From the NCBI GenBank assembly GCA_900553145.1, contig USCL01000028.1:1-20948 (forward strand): 20,948 bases of DNA. The letters are read 5' to 3'. The position numbers and the translations under genes are program-made. Of the stretch, positions 1 through 9,797 are shown piece by piece. The DNA is from an uncultured Desulfovibrio sp. (lineage in GTDB: Bacteria; Desulfobacterota; Desulfovibrionia; Desulfovibrionales; Desulfovibrionaceae). How positions within the stretch are numbered: the stretch's first letter is position 1; each line of letters opens with the position of its first letter. The notes under the pieces were generated by a model. That model had not been told where the DNA came from. It did not search any database and was given only the letters and a program-made list of their open reading frames with translations.

Positions 1-57
1 GAGGAAGAAGCCCTTCTTCAGAAGGGTTCTTCCTCCCCCTCCCCAATTCTTTCTCTA
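1..57 (-). repeat. Stop-adjacent hairpin repeat, copy 1 (possible terminator)
   Basis: Positions 1-17 and 20-35 form an almost perfect inverted repeat of 16 pairs with a single bulged base, followed by a C/T-rich stretch that runs into the TAG stop codon of the VWA gene at 55-57. Read on the minus strand the order is stop, purine-rich GGGGAGGGGGAGG, then hairpin. The same arrangement recurs after four other genes in the window. No clear U-run follows inside the window, so a terminator role is plausible but not proven. The element may continue beyond the left edge. Confidence 0.6.
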
Positions 58-2034
58 CGGCAGCATCGCCAGCGGGACGCGGTAAACCCAGTCGCCGGGG
101 TCTTTGGCCCCGAAGCTTTCCCAGTTGTTGACGTCGCGGTCGTATTCTTCGTAGCGGGCGACGCGGGACTTGAGGCGGTTGATGAAGGCAGTCTGCTCGC
201 CGACGCTCATGCGGTACCAGTCGTCCTCGGAAAGCAGCATGATGTCGCTCTTGTAGGGCAGATCGTCGAGAAATTCACCGAGCACGCCCATGTCGCGGAG
301 GTTCGCGCCGGGCTTTTGCGAGAAGGAGGCCGGATCGCGGGCAAGTTGCGCCGAGGCGGACAGGATGCCTTGGAAGAAGTCGCGGGAATCCGTCTTGCGG
401 GTCCGTTCCGCGTTGTCGATGATGATCTTGAGCTGGCGCTGCAAGTCGCTGAGCTGGTTTTTGGTCAGCAGCACGGCGACCGTCACCGCGCTGACCGGCT
501 TCCCGGCGCTGAGGGCGTCGAGATCCGCGTCGGCAATCCACGAGGTCACGACTTCCGGCGCGCGGGTCCCCTGCTTTTTGCCGAGGTATTCAAGCTGCAT
601 GGCATAGCCGAGCTCCTCGCCGATCTGCTTGGCGCGATCTTCCGGCGATTGGGCGGGCGTTTCCTGCGGCTTGACCGGAGCTTTTCCGGCAAGGGCCTGC
701 TTCACGCTCGAAACCAGCGCGGAGGACAGGCCCGTGGCGGCCTTGGCGAAGGAGTCGCTGCCCTTGGCGGCGTCCGTGGCCTGAATCGGGATGTACGCGC
801 TCTTGCCGCCGGGCACGGCGGACAGCGCCGTGTAGGCCTTGGCGGCGTAGTCGATGTTGCCCTTTCCGGCGGGCGTGCGGACGTGCGCCACGACCAGACG
901 GATGTTGCGGGAGGCCGCAAGGTCGGCCAGTTCCCGCACGTCGAGGCTTGTGGAGGCGTTGGCGTCGCTCAGGGGCAGCGGCCCCGCATCCGTGATCAGG
1001 AGCAGCACGCGGTTGGCGTAGGGCTGCCAGTTCAGCTGATCGAGCGCGGCCTTGACCCCGGCAAGGGAATCCTCATTGAAGGAATGGCTGGACGCCTTGG
1101 CTTCCTCAAGCCCGGCAAGGGCCTTTTCCAGTTCGTCGCGCTTGGTGGCGTCGCGGAAATCGCTGACGATTTTGGTGACGTATTCGAGCTTCGGGGACGC
1201 CTTCGTGCTGTTGCGGAAGGCCACGATGCCGAAGGAGACCTTGTCGTCCAGCTTGTCCCTGGCCACGGAGTCGAAAATGGCCCGCACCACGTTGAGGCTC
1301 TGGTCGATATAGGGCTTCATGGAAATGGTCGTGTCGATGACCATCGCGATGCCCGTGCGCGGGACGCCGTCGTCCTTGGCGTCTTTGGAAGCTTGTGCGC
1401 CGGGCTTGTCCCCGGCGCTGCCGGGATCGATGGAGGCCACCTCAAGGAGCTTGGTCCCCTCGAACGGCGTGTCCACTTTCAGGATGGGCATCAGGTAGAA
1501 GCGGTCGCGCGAGACGGCCCCTTGGGCGTCGTCGGGTTCCACGGCGAGGATGGGCAGATCCGCCGGGGCGTCGCCCTGTTGCGCGGCTTTGGCTTCGGCG
1601 CGGAGTTTTGCGAGGCTGCCCGGCAAGTCCTCCGCCTGGCAGACATCCATGATCGCCTTGTGATCCTTGAAGAACAGGACCGGCTGCCGCTGCGAGCGGT
1701 CGGTGAAAAGCAGGGTCAGGGCCTGATTCCATGCGGTGGTGTCCCCGGCCTTCATCCAGCCGTCGGGCTTTGTGGCGGACGCGCCGACTTCAAGCCAGTT
1801 CCCGTCGCGGGCGTACACGTAGAACACGCTGAACGGGCGCACGGCCTTCTGGATGATCGTGGAACCTTCCCCCTGTCCGGCGTACAGGTTCGCGCCGGGA
1901 TGGGTGATTACCCGCTGATACAGGGTTTTCTTGCCTTCCATCAATAAGGGCGTGCGATCCGCCGCATGCGCCGCCGGCGTCCAGCCCGCGGCGAGCGCGA
2001 ATACCGTCAATAGGGCGATGAGGATTCGTTTCAT
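55..2034 (-). CDS. Secreted SH3b and von Willebrand factor A domain protein of the srf locus
   Basis: This 659-residue protein begins with a Sec signal peptide (MKRILIALLTVFALAAGW..., likely cleavage after A24 in the AHA motif), so it should act in the periplasm or outside. Residues about 38-84 resemble a bacterial SH3 domain (NLYAGQGEGS, then GNWLEVG). A von Willebrand A domain follows at about 227-420, with the metal-site motif DTTIS at 234-238 (DxTxS instead of the usual DxSxS) and the second acidic loop LLLITDAGP at 344-351. VWA domains usually bind protein partners through a metal ion. The C-terminal 200 residues are helical-looking and not recognised. The start at 2034 is chosen because AGGAGA lies 5 bases upstream; an in-frame ATG 14 codons earlier would mask the signal peptide. 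It is the last gene of the srf run, 302 bases after the membrane protein gene. The role within the system is inferred from context. Confidence 0.88.
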   Translation of the reverse strand: MKRILIALLTVFALAAGWTPAAHAADRTPLLMEGKKTLYQRVITHPGANLYAGQGEGSTIIQKAVRPFSVFYVYARDGNWLEVGASATKPDGWMKAGDTTAWNQALTLLFTDRSQRQPVLFFKDHKAIMDVCQAEDLPGSLAKLRAEAKAAQQGDAPADLPILAVEPDDAQGAVSRDRFYLMPILKVDTPFEGTKLLEVASIDPGSAGDKPGAQASKDAKDDGVPRTGIAMVIDTTISMKPYIDQSLNVVRAIFDSVARDKLDDKVSFGIVAFRNSTKASPKLEYVTKIVSDFRDATKRDELEKALAGLEEAKASSHSFNEDSLAGVKAALDQLNWQPYANRVLLLITDAGPLPLSDANASTSLDVRELADLAASRNIRLVVAHVRTPAGKGNIDYAAKAYTALSAVPGGKSAYIPIQATDAAKGSDSFAKAATGLSSALVSSVKQALAGKAPVKPQETPAQSPEDRAKQIGEELGYAMQLEYLGKKQGTRAPEVVTSWIADADLDALSAGKPVSAVTVAVLLTKNQLSDLQRQLKIIIDNAERTRKTDSRDFFQGILSASAQLARDPASFSQKPGANLRDMGVLGEFLDDLPYKSDIMLLSEDDWYRMSVGEQTAFINRLKSRVARYEEYDRDVNNWESFGAKDPGDWVYRVPLAMLP

Positions 2035-2199
2035 GGGATTCTCCTGTCGGGATGGTGCCTTCGGAGGCCGGGGCATGACGCCTCAGCTCAAGATAAGGTT
2101 TTTTGCAGTAACAGGCGTTTTGTACTGAAGGAAAGGAGGCGTCCCCGGGAAAACGCCGCCAAGGAGAAGGCCGCCGCGCTCCCGTAACCGCCATGTGCC

Positions 2200-3386
<1,187 letters not shown>

Positions 3387-3387
3387 G

Positions 3388-6038
3388 TCAATTGTCCTGC
3401 GTAAAAGCGGAGGGGTTCAGGTTGTCGATGAGTCGGCCGAGGCGGGCGTTCTGCTCCGGATCGAAGGTTTGCCCGCCTTCGTAGTCGGCGTTGCCTTCGA
3501 TGAGGTGCACGAGCGCCGCCAGCCAATCGGTATAGTATTGCCTGTCAAATGCAAGGGGTTCGGCGGCAAGGGCGGGGTAGCCTTCCGGATCGGGCTGCTG
3601 CGCGAAGAGGGTGCGGGTGCGCCCGGCGAGCTGGATGGCCCGTTTGGCCTCGGGGACGGAGGCGGGGTTGAACCCGAGCCAGTCCACGAAGGCGTTGACG
3701 CAATAGGCCGCCATGCTGGCCTGCCGCCAGATGAGCTTGTCGCGCCGGATGTTGCGGTAGCCGGACACGTCGCGCACGGCTTGCGCCATAGCCTTTTCGA
3801 GGCCGAGGCGGGACATGCCTTGGATGAGTTCGTGGACAAGCTGCCCGAAGTCGGCGGCTTCGAGGCCGAAATACCGCTGGCGGACGGGATCGGCGGCGAG
3901 GGCGTTGAGCTGTTCGATCCACGCGCCGACGACGAGTTCCGCGAACCCGCCTCGTCCAGCGGCTGCCGGGCCGCTTCGGGCGTTTCGGCGGCATCCGCCG
4001 CGGGCGGGGCCATGTCGCCGAACAGGTCGTCCATGATGTCTTGCGCGCTGGCTGCGCTGCCCATGCTCGGCTGCGGCGCGGGGGCCTGTTCGTCCTCGCG
4101 CTGCAGCCGGTTTTCGACCTGATAATAGAGGGCGTACAGCTCGTGATCCCGCATGAGCATGGCCCGGATCAGTTCGCCGAACCGCTGGTTCTGGGCGGTG
4201 AGGGCGAGGCCGCGGGCGAGGCGCATGCCGAGCTGGCGCTGCTGCTCGCGCAGGGCGGCCTTGTCGTCGATGCGGTGGAAGCGGCGCAGGTGCTCCACGA
4301 AGGGCCGCAGGTTGTCGGCCACGCGATCCGCGACCTGCGACCGTTTGATGGCCGGGTCGCACACCGGGCGCAGCCGGCGGCGCAGGAAGGCCACGCCGCC
4401 GTCGTTGAGGGTGAACGCGGCGTCCCATGCGGCTTCGGGATCGGCGAAGTGGCGGCGCACTTCGGGCGTGTTCAGGAACTTGGCCTCCATGTCCGCGACA
4501 TAGGCTTCCTGCTCGGGGCGGATGCCCGTTTCCCGCTCGCCGTCGAAGGCGATGACCGCTTCCCAGCGGAATTTCGGATTGCGGAGCCAGAAGGTGTTGT
4601 TGAACGGGTGGTCGGGCGTCCACTGTTCGGGCCAGTCGTGCTGTTTGCCGAAAAAGTCGAGGAGCGAGGCGTGCAGGCGGTTGGACCAGCGGGTTTCGTC
4701 GTCCATCGCGCCCTTTTTCTTCTCGAACTCCATGTCGAACTTGGTCAGCACGAGGAACAGCGTAGTGTGGCGGCCCTGCCGGAGTTCGGGCGTCTTGCCC
4801 GCGGCGTCGGACACCCAGTCGCTGATGACGGCGGGCAGGTCCTGCACTTCCTGATTGCTGGGCCCGATGCACAGGAGCATGCTGGTCAGTTCGAGATCCG
4901 TCTTGTAGCGCTCGAAGAGGTAGGCCACCTTGCCGCGCAGGAAGAACTGGCGGAGCTGATCGGGCTTGGCGAGTTCGCGGGCCACGTCGTCGGTCTTGAG
5001 GCGCGAGCGGTAGCCGGGAAAGTCGAGCAGGTCGGTATGCTCAAAAAAGTCATCGGGCTTGTGGCACATGGTGATAGCCAGTTCCGCCGTGAGGGCGGCG
5101 GCTTCGGCCCGGCCCGCAGTGGCCCGGCGTCCGTCTTTCGTGACCAGCTCGAGGCTGTCCGCGCCTTCCGTTTCTCCAAGCCCGCGCAGCGTTTCCACGT
5201 CGATGATGCTGGTTTCCCGGGGGAGCAGGGCTTCCTTGCCGCAAAACGCTTCATCGGGATAGCCGAGCGCGTCGAGCACGCCCCGCAGGCGCAGGTACAG
5301 CCCGGTGAACGGCTTGGCCTCGTCCCACAACATTTCGAACAGCCTCGCGCGATCTTCGGGCGCGAGGCGCCCGGCGGCGTGGATGGCCTTGGGCCAGTAC
5401 AGATGCTCAAGCTTCTGGACCACGGCGGCGGCCCGGAAATTGCGGGTGACGTATTCTTTCAGGTCGATCATGTCGTCTTCGCTGAAGGATGCCTGCCACG
5501 GCGCGCCCTTGGCCTTTTTCGCCAGTTCGTCCACGCGGGCGGCGAGGGCGTCCTCGTCGGGCGGGGTGAGGTGGCGGCAGTCGGCGTAGTAGGTGTTCGT
5601 CAGGATTTTGACGATATCCAGTTCGGACAGCAGGCGCAGTTTCACGGGAAACATGGCCGGGGCATCGTCCGGCGTCAGGGTGAAGCGCGTGACGAGGCCC
5701 GTGGATTCCTTGCCGCCCGCCGGGTTGATGTCTTGGATGAAGTCGGCGGATTCGTCGCCGAGCGCCGCGAGGAGCGAGCCGTCGGCATCCTGCGCCAGCG
5801 CGGAGATGAGGTAGGACTTCCCGGACTGGCTCGGGCCGAACACGCCCACGCACATTTTCCGCGCGGCGGTGGCGGCCTCCTTGCGCAGGGCGCGGGCGAG
5901 CCGGTTGCTCTCGCGCAGGAGCGCCTCGCCGGAGGAGCCCGTCGCCTGCGGGTTGGCCCGGACCCATTCGTCCACGTCCGCAAGCGTCCTGATGCCCGCT
6001 TCGCACTGTTCGACAAGTTTCTGATCGTCTCTGGTCAT
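3388..6038 (-). CDS. srfC: SrfC family protein, dynamin-like P-loop GTPase, with apparent frameshift
   Basis: This matches the SrfC 'virulence factor' family (COG4458). From ATG 6038 the reading frame carries a P-loop GPSQSGKS at residues 68-75, a G3-like DFPG at 339-342 and a G4-like TKFD at 432-435, a set reminiscent of dynamin-type GTPases. Near 3946-3948 the frame breaks: downstream, the first frame becomes Ser/Pro/Thr-rich nonsense ending at 3417, while family-like sequence (GFAELVVGAWIEQLNA ... LIDNLNPSAFTQDN) continues in another frame to the TGA at 3388. Restoring one G in the GGG run (minus strand) yields a continuous 883-residue protein. The cause could be a real mutation, phase variation or a base-calling error. 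The start has GGGAGG 10 bases upstream; ATG 6104 lacks comparable support. SrfB is upstream, and the membrane protein gene starts one base downstream. Confidence 0.87.
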
Positions 6039-6381
6039 AAGAGGAATGCCTCCCGGCTGGCTGGGGGGGAATCGTCCTGCGTGCGATGGCCGCAAGGTTC
6101 GCACGCGCGCCTAACGGTCACGGCTTCGCCGCCCTTGGGGTCGGATTTCTCCCCAGACCCCCTCAGAGCGGCGGCGCATGGTTTCGTGTCGAAACGCTTC
6201 GCTTTTTCAGCGCAAAACACTGTGCCGCCGTTCCGAGCGGGTCAGTCGTGCCCCTTTTTCATGTCGTGGAACGGCAAGAGGCCGCCCCTTGTTTCTTCAC
6301 GCGGAACCGGGAAACTACCAACAAGGAGCAGTCCGCCGCTGTTCCGCAACCGTTTCCCGCCCCCTCCAGTCTTCCGCCTTT
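6039..6381 (-). other. srfB-srfC intergenic region with hairpins
   Basis: This 343-base gap has no credible gene. It contains a perfect 8-base inverted repeat (GCGTGCGA at 6079-6086 and its complement at 6099-6106) 41-68 bases before the srfC start, and a GGGGTC/GACCCC pair near 6136-6165. I saw no convincing promoter. The hairpins could affect srfC expression or be dispersed intergenic repeats; the sequence alone does not decide. Confidence 0.4.
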
Positions 6382-9300
6382 CTACAAAATATTCAACACG
6401 CCGGTATCAAGCCAGTAGCCCTCGTCGGCGGGGAGGGTCTGAAGACGGATTTCGAGGTCGCGCGGGTTGACCGGGGTGCCGTCCACGGCTTCGATTTCAC
6501 CGACGGCAAGCTCGCCCTCGTCCCGGGACGCAGCGCCGGGCGCGTCGGCGAGATCCGCCACGGTGAACGTAAGCTTCACCGTGTAGGGCAGGCGGTTGCG
6601 GGCGTTGTTCCGCGCGGCGGGCGAGGCGAAATCCATCATGTAGAAACGGGTGGTCGTCCAGCGTTCGGCCTCAAGCTGCCGGAAGCCGATGGGGATCGGG
6701 CCGGAGAACTGGATGGCCTTGTGCAGCTCGCCGCCGGAGGGATTGTCCGTATCCACTTCAAACCAGACCTGCGACTGCCGGATCTGCCCGCCCGCGTCCA
6801 TCGCGCCGATGAACCGGGCCGTGGACTTGAGGAACAGCGAGCCCGTGTCGAAGGAAAAGCCCTCAAGGTGGCCTTCGGACAGGGCGCAGAGGATGGCCCC
6901 GACCACCACGGTCGTCTTGGGGTCGGTGATCTCGCCCCGGTTGTCCGCGAAGGGGTACCAGCTTCCCACCCGGAAATCGCGCATGGGGATGATGCGGTCA
7001 GCCGGGACGGGAAGCTTGGCGAAGAAGCTGGAAATAATCGCGTGCCACTTGGAAGGCCGCCCGGTGAGCAGGAGCAGGTCGCAATTGCAGGCGTGGATCA
7101 CCTCGCACAGGTTGGCGAGGATCTGGCCGAGCGTGTTGCGGATGGTCCTGTCGATGGCCCGGGGATCGATGCGCAGGGCGACATCCATCAGGTTGAACGG
7201 CTTGCCCGTCTGGCGTTCCACGGCCTCGTCGATGTACCGGACGAGTGCGGCGGAAGGGTATTCCGGCAGGGCTTCCGCTTCGGAAGGCGCGGGATCGGCC
7301 TCCTGCGGGGCGTGCTCGGGCTGGAAGAACGCGGAGAGCTTGCGCTCCTGCACGCTGCCCACGAGCAGATCGGCCTGTTCGTAGCCTTCGAGCATCCGGG
7401 TGACGACCGGCCCGGCGATCTGGCGGGCGAACTGGGTGCGCAGGGCGCGGTTGCGCTGCGAGCCGCCCACGGTGTCGCGCCCGAAAAGCTGGCCGAGGAG
7501 GTTGCGGGGATCGGAGAGGCCCGTGGCCTTGCCGATGCAGGGCAGGACATGCTGCTCGACGATCTCGCGGATCACGTCGTCGCCCGCGATGTTGAAGCCG
7601 TCGCGGAACTCCATGTGCGGCTTGATGCGGGCGGCCGTGGCCTCGTCCCCGGTGACGGCGAAGGTGGTGACGCTCAGATCGATGGTGCCGCCGCCGATGT
7701 CCACGTTGGCGATGCGCAGGGATGGCCCGTCCGCGCCGCGTTTGCGGCCCATGAGCGCGAAGAAGTGCCGGGCGTCGCCCTGAAATTTTTCGGTGATCTC
7801 GTTGTAGAGGTAGACCAGCTGGGTGCAGGTGGCCTCATCCCAGCTGCAGCGCACTTCCGGGCTGACCCGGTAGTCCGGGCGGGTGTCGCGCAGGCCCTGC
7901 CTGGTCGTGTACCACTGCCCCCAGCCGAGGGTTTCCCAGATCATGCGTACGGCCCACGTCACCCAGCGGCGGTAGATCCGCTGCTCGGCGATGGGCATGG
8001 CGCTCGGCACGGTGAAGATGATCCGCTTGAGGCGGCGGGGGACGTCTGGCTGTTCGCGCTCGCCGCGCTGCGCCGGGGAGTTGATGGTGGCGAGCGCGTG
8101 CATGATGATCTCGCTGAGCAGGAACATCATGGTCGAACTGCGGGTGAAATGGGCCTCGAACGCCACTTCGGGCTGCTGTGTGCGCAGGATTTTGGGGCGC
8201 GGGGACACGCCCGCGTCGTCGAAGCAGCACAGCGGGGTGCCTTCGCGGTTGATCTGCTGGATGAACACGCCCCGGGTGACGGGCGGCTCCAGCTCGGAGC
8301 CGGTGCCCCATGCGTTGAAGCGCCACTGCTGCGCGCGCGGGGACTCGTCCCACAGGTAGCGTTTGGGGCTGGACATGCCCGTATTGCCTTCCGCGCCCAC
8401 GGAGTGCTGGGCGAGGCGGGCGGCCTCGGGGCCGACGCGCACCACCGAAGGCCAGACGAAGGCCGGGGTGCTGCGGCCCGAGCGGGCGCTCAGGCGCGGG
8501 TTGCCGAAGGTGGCCTCCGCGAACTCGATGCGCGTGGCGAACGGCCCGGTATAGGTGCGGTCCGGCTGGCTCAGGTCCCGGATCTGGAGCAGGTAGCTGT
8601 CGTTCAGGTTGGTCTGGCGCTGCGGGAGGGTTTCCACGAGCATCCCGGTGGAGCGGGAGTTGCCGAGGTCGAGCACGAGATCCACGTCCACGGGCGTGAG
8701 GTGGGCGGGGTCCACCACGCGCACGGTGGGGACGGCCCCGCACGCGGCGAGCGCCTCAAGGAGCGTGAGGTAGGTGGCGAGGTGCTCCATGATGAACGGC
8801 GTGTTCTCGCGCCATGTGGTCCGCCCGTTGTGGCGGGCGGTCTGGTGGGCGTCGTAGATTTCGGCGATCCACTCGTCGACCCACAGCGTGTTGAGGAACC
8901 ACGCGTTGTCGCGGCTTTGGGGCGAGAGGGAGAAGCGGGCGTTTTCCGCCACGTCGTCGTCGCACAGGGCGAAATACTGGCCCGTGGGCTGCTCGCGTTC
9001 CTCGATGGTCGTATCGAACAGGAACGTCAGGCGGTAGGCGTCCCCCGGCTCCTCGCGGCTGACATACAGGCGCGCCCAGTTGCTCGGCCCCTTTTCGCAC
9101 TTGAAGGCGCCGTCCTTCCACTGCTCGTTGGAGAGCCGCAGGAAGGGCACGGGAACCCAGCGCCCCGTAAACGCCTCAAGCGCCCGGTTCGCGTCGATCT
9201 TGTAGTCGTAGTCGCCGGGCTGCCCGTTGCCGTCCAGAGGCACGGGGACAAGCTCCACCTGACGGCGCGCCGAGGCGATGGCCGATTCCCCGGTCTGCGG

Positions 9301-9411
9301 GATCTCGCGGAAGTACGCCCAGAACCTGCCGAGGCTCCTCGTATCGAGGCGGCAATCCAGAAACTGCGGGCAGCCGCCCGGTATGATGCTCACTGCTGAC
9401 GTGTAGTTCAT
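6382..9411 (-). CDS. srfB: SrfB family protein with actin/Hsp70-like ATPase motifs
   Basis: This 1009-residue protein matches the SrfB family (COG4457) in length and sequence. It contains the three signatures of the actin/Hsp70 ATPase fold: a phosphate-1 loop LVLDLGNSRSTGM (about 245-257), a phosphate-2 loop VDIGGGTIDLS (570-579) and an adenosine-type motif LLLLTGRPS (779-787). It has no signal peptide or clear membrane segment, so it is probably cytoplasmic. The N-terminal 240 residues before the ATPase core and the C-terminal 150 residues are family-specific. The start has AAGGA six bases upstream. It follows srfA by 386 bases and precedes srfC by 343 bases. In Salmonella, srfB was named as an SsrB-regulated factor; its biochemical role remains unclear. 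ATP-dependent conformational switching or assembly is inferred only from the motifs. Confidence 0.95.
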   Translation of the reverse strand: MNYTSAVSIIPGGCPQFLDCRLDTRSLGRFWAYFREIPQTGESAIASARRQVELVPVPLDGNGQPGDYDYKIDANRALEAFTGRWVPVPFLRLSNEQWKDGAFKCEKGPSNWARLYVSREEPGDAYRLTFLFDTTIEEREQPTGQYFALCDDDVAENARFSLSPQSRDNAWFLNTLWVDEWIAEIYDAHQTARHNGRTTWRENTPFIMEHLATYLTLLEALAACGAVPTVRVVDPAHLTPVDVDLVLDLGNSRSTGMLVETLPQRQTNLNDSYLLQIRDLSQPDRTYTGPFATRIEFAEATFGNPRLSARSGRSTPAFVWPSVVRVGPEAARLAQHSVGAEGNTGMSSPKRYLWDESPRAQQWRFNAWGTGSELEPPVTRGVFIQQINREGTPLCCFDDAGVSPRPKILRTQQPEVAFEAHFTRSSTMMFLLSEIIMHALATINSPAQRGEREQPDVPRRLKRIIFTVPSAMPIAEQRIYRRWVTWAVRMIWETLGWGQWYTTRQGLRDTRPDYRVSPEVRCSWDEATCTQLVYLYNEITEKFQGDARHFFALMGRKRGADGPSLRIANVDIGGGTIDLSVTTFAVTGDEATAARIKPHMEFRDGFNIAGDDVIREIVEQHVLPCIGKATGLSDPRNLLGQLFGRDTVGGSQRNRALRTQFARQIAGPVVTRMLEGYEQADLLVGSVQERKLSAFFQPEHAPQEADPAPSEAEALPEYPSAALVRYIDEAVERQTGKPFNLMDVALRIDPRAIDRTIRNTLGQILANLCEVIHACNCDLLLLTGRPSKWHAIISSFFAKLPVPADRIIPMRDFRVGSWYPFADNRGEITDPKTTVVVGAILCALSEGHLEGFSFDTGSLFLKSTARFIGAMDAGGQIRQSQVWFEVDTDNPSGGELHKAIQFSGPIPIGFRQLEAERWTTTRFYMMDFASPAARNNARNRLPYTVKLTFTVADLADAPGAASRDEGELAVGEIEAVDGTPVNPRDLEIRLQTLPADEGYWLDTGVLNIL

Positions 9412-9697
9412 AAGGAGTCCTTAGAAATGGGGGAGGGCAGTCCTTCCGGGGAAAGCGGAGCATCCCCCGTATTTCCCCCTTCCTCCCGCAACCTCGCCCC
9501 TTTCCCTCCGGAGGCATCCCGGGGCCAACGGCGGGGGCGGCGTGAAAAAAGTTTGCGCGGCACCTGCATCCTTGAACCGCACCGGAAAAGTTTCTCCTAT
9601 GCGCCCCGGAATGGCAACCTGTTGCGCTGAGAAATGGGCGGCCCTTCATTTATTGAGCCTTATCTCGCGGCGTCTCAAAACGGGAACGACCTTTCGC
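9412..9697 (-). other. srfA-srfB intergenic region, no gene seen
   Basis: No credible reading frame, RNA gene or strong promoter was found between the hairpin repeat after srfA and the srfB start. The stretch is G+C-rich near srfB and more balanced near 9640-9690. A weak TTGAGA-like box on the minus strand near 9677 lacks a good partner. Confidence 0.3.
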
Positions 9698-9797
9698 GCA
9701 GCCTCCCCACCGGTTGAAAGTCTTGGGAGGGAGAGGGGTGGGGTTCGGGGAGAGGAGAGGGAAGCCCTTCTTCAGAAGGATTCCCTCCCCGATTTCC
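9698..9797 (-). repeat. Stop-adjacent hairpin repeat, copy 3 (long form)
   Basis: The block starts with GCAGCCTCCCCACC at 9698, continues through GAAAGTCTTGGGAGGGAGAGG and ends in a hairpin (about 9757-9771 pairing with 9774-9787) next to the TAG stop of srfA at 9798-9800. The first 50 bases closely resemble 13259-13309, so this is a true dispersed repeat and not just a chance hairpin. On the transcribed strand the order is stop, hairpin, then pyrimidine-rich sequence. A terminator or mRNA 3'-end function is plausible. Confidence 0.65.

Noticed and set aside
3930..3960. Programmed -1 frameshift in srfC
   Set aside because: The needed shift is at GCG GGT, with no X XXY YYZ slippery site and no clear downstream structure; a one-base deletion in the G-run explains it more simply.
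4041..6470. Plus-strand open frame of 809 codons opposite srfC
   Set aside because: Antisense shadow that crosses the srfB-srfC gap; no ribosome site or domain, and composition typical of reversed high-G+C coding sequence.
6178..9399. Plus-strand open frame of 1073 codons opposite srfB
   Set aside because: It is the antisense shadow of srfB in G+C-rich DNA. Its translation is Gly/Ala/Arg/Val/His-rich with no recognisable domain, while the minus strand has clear SrfB motifs and a ribosome site.
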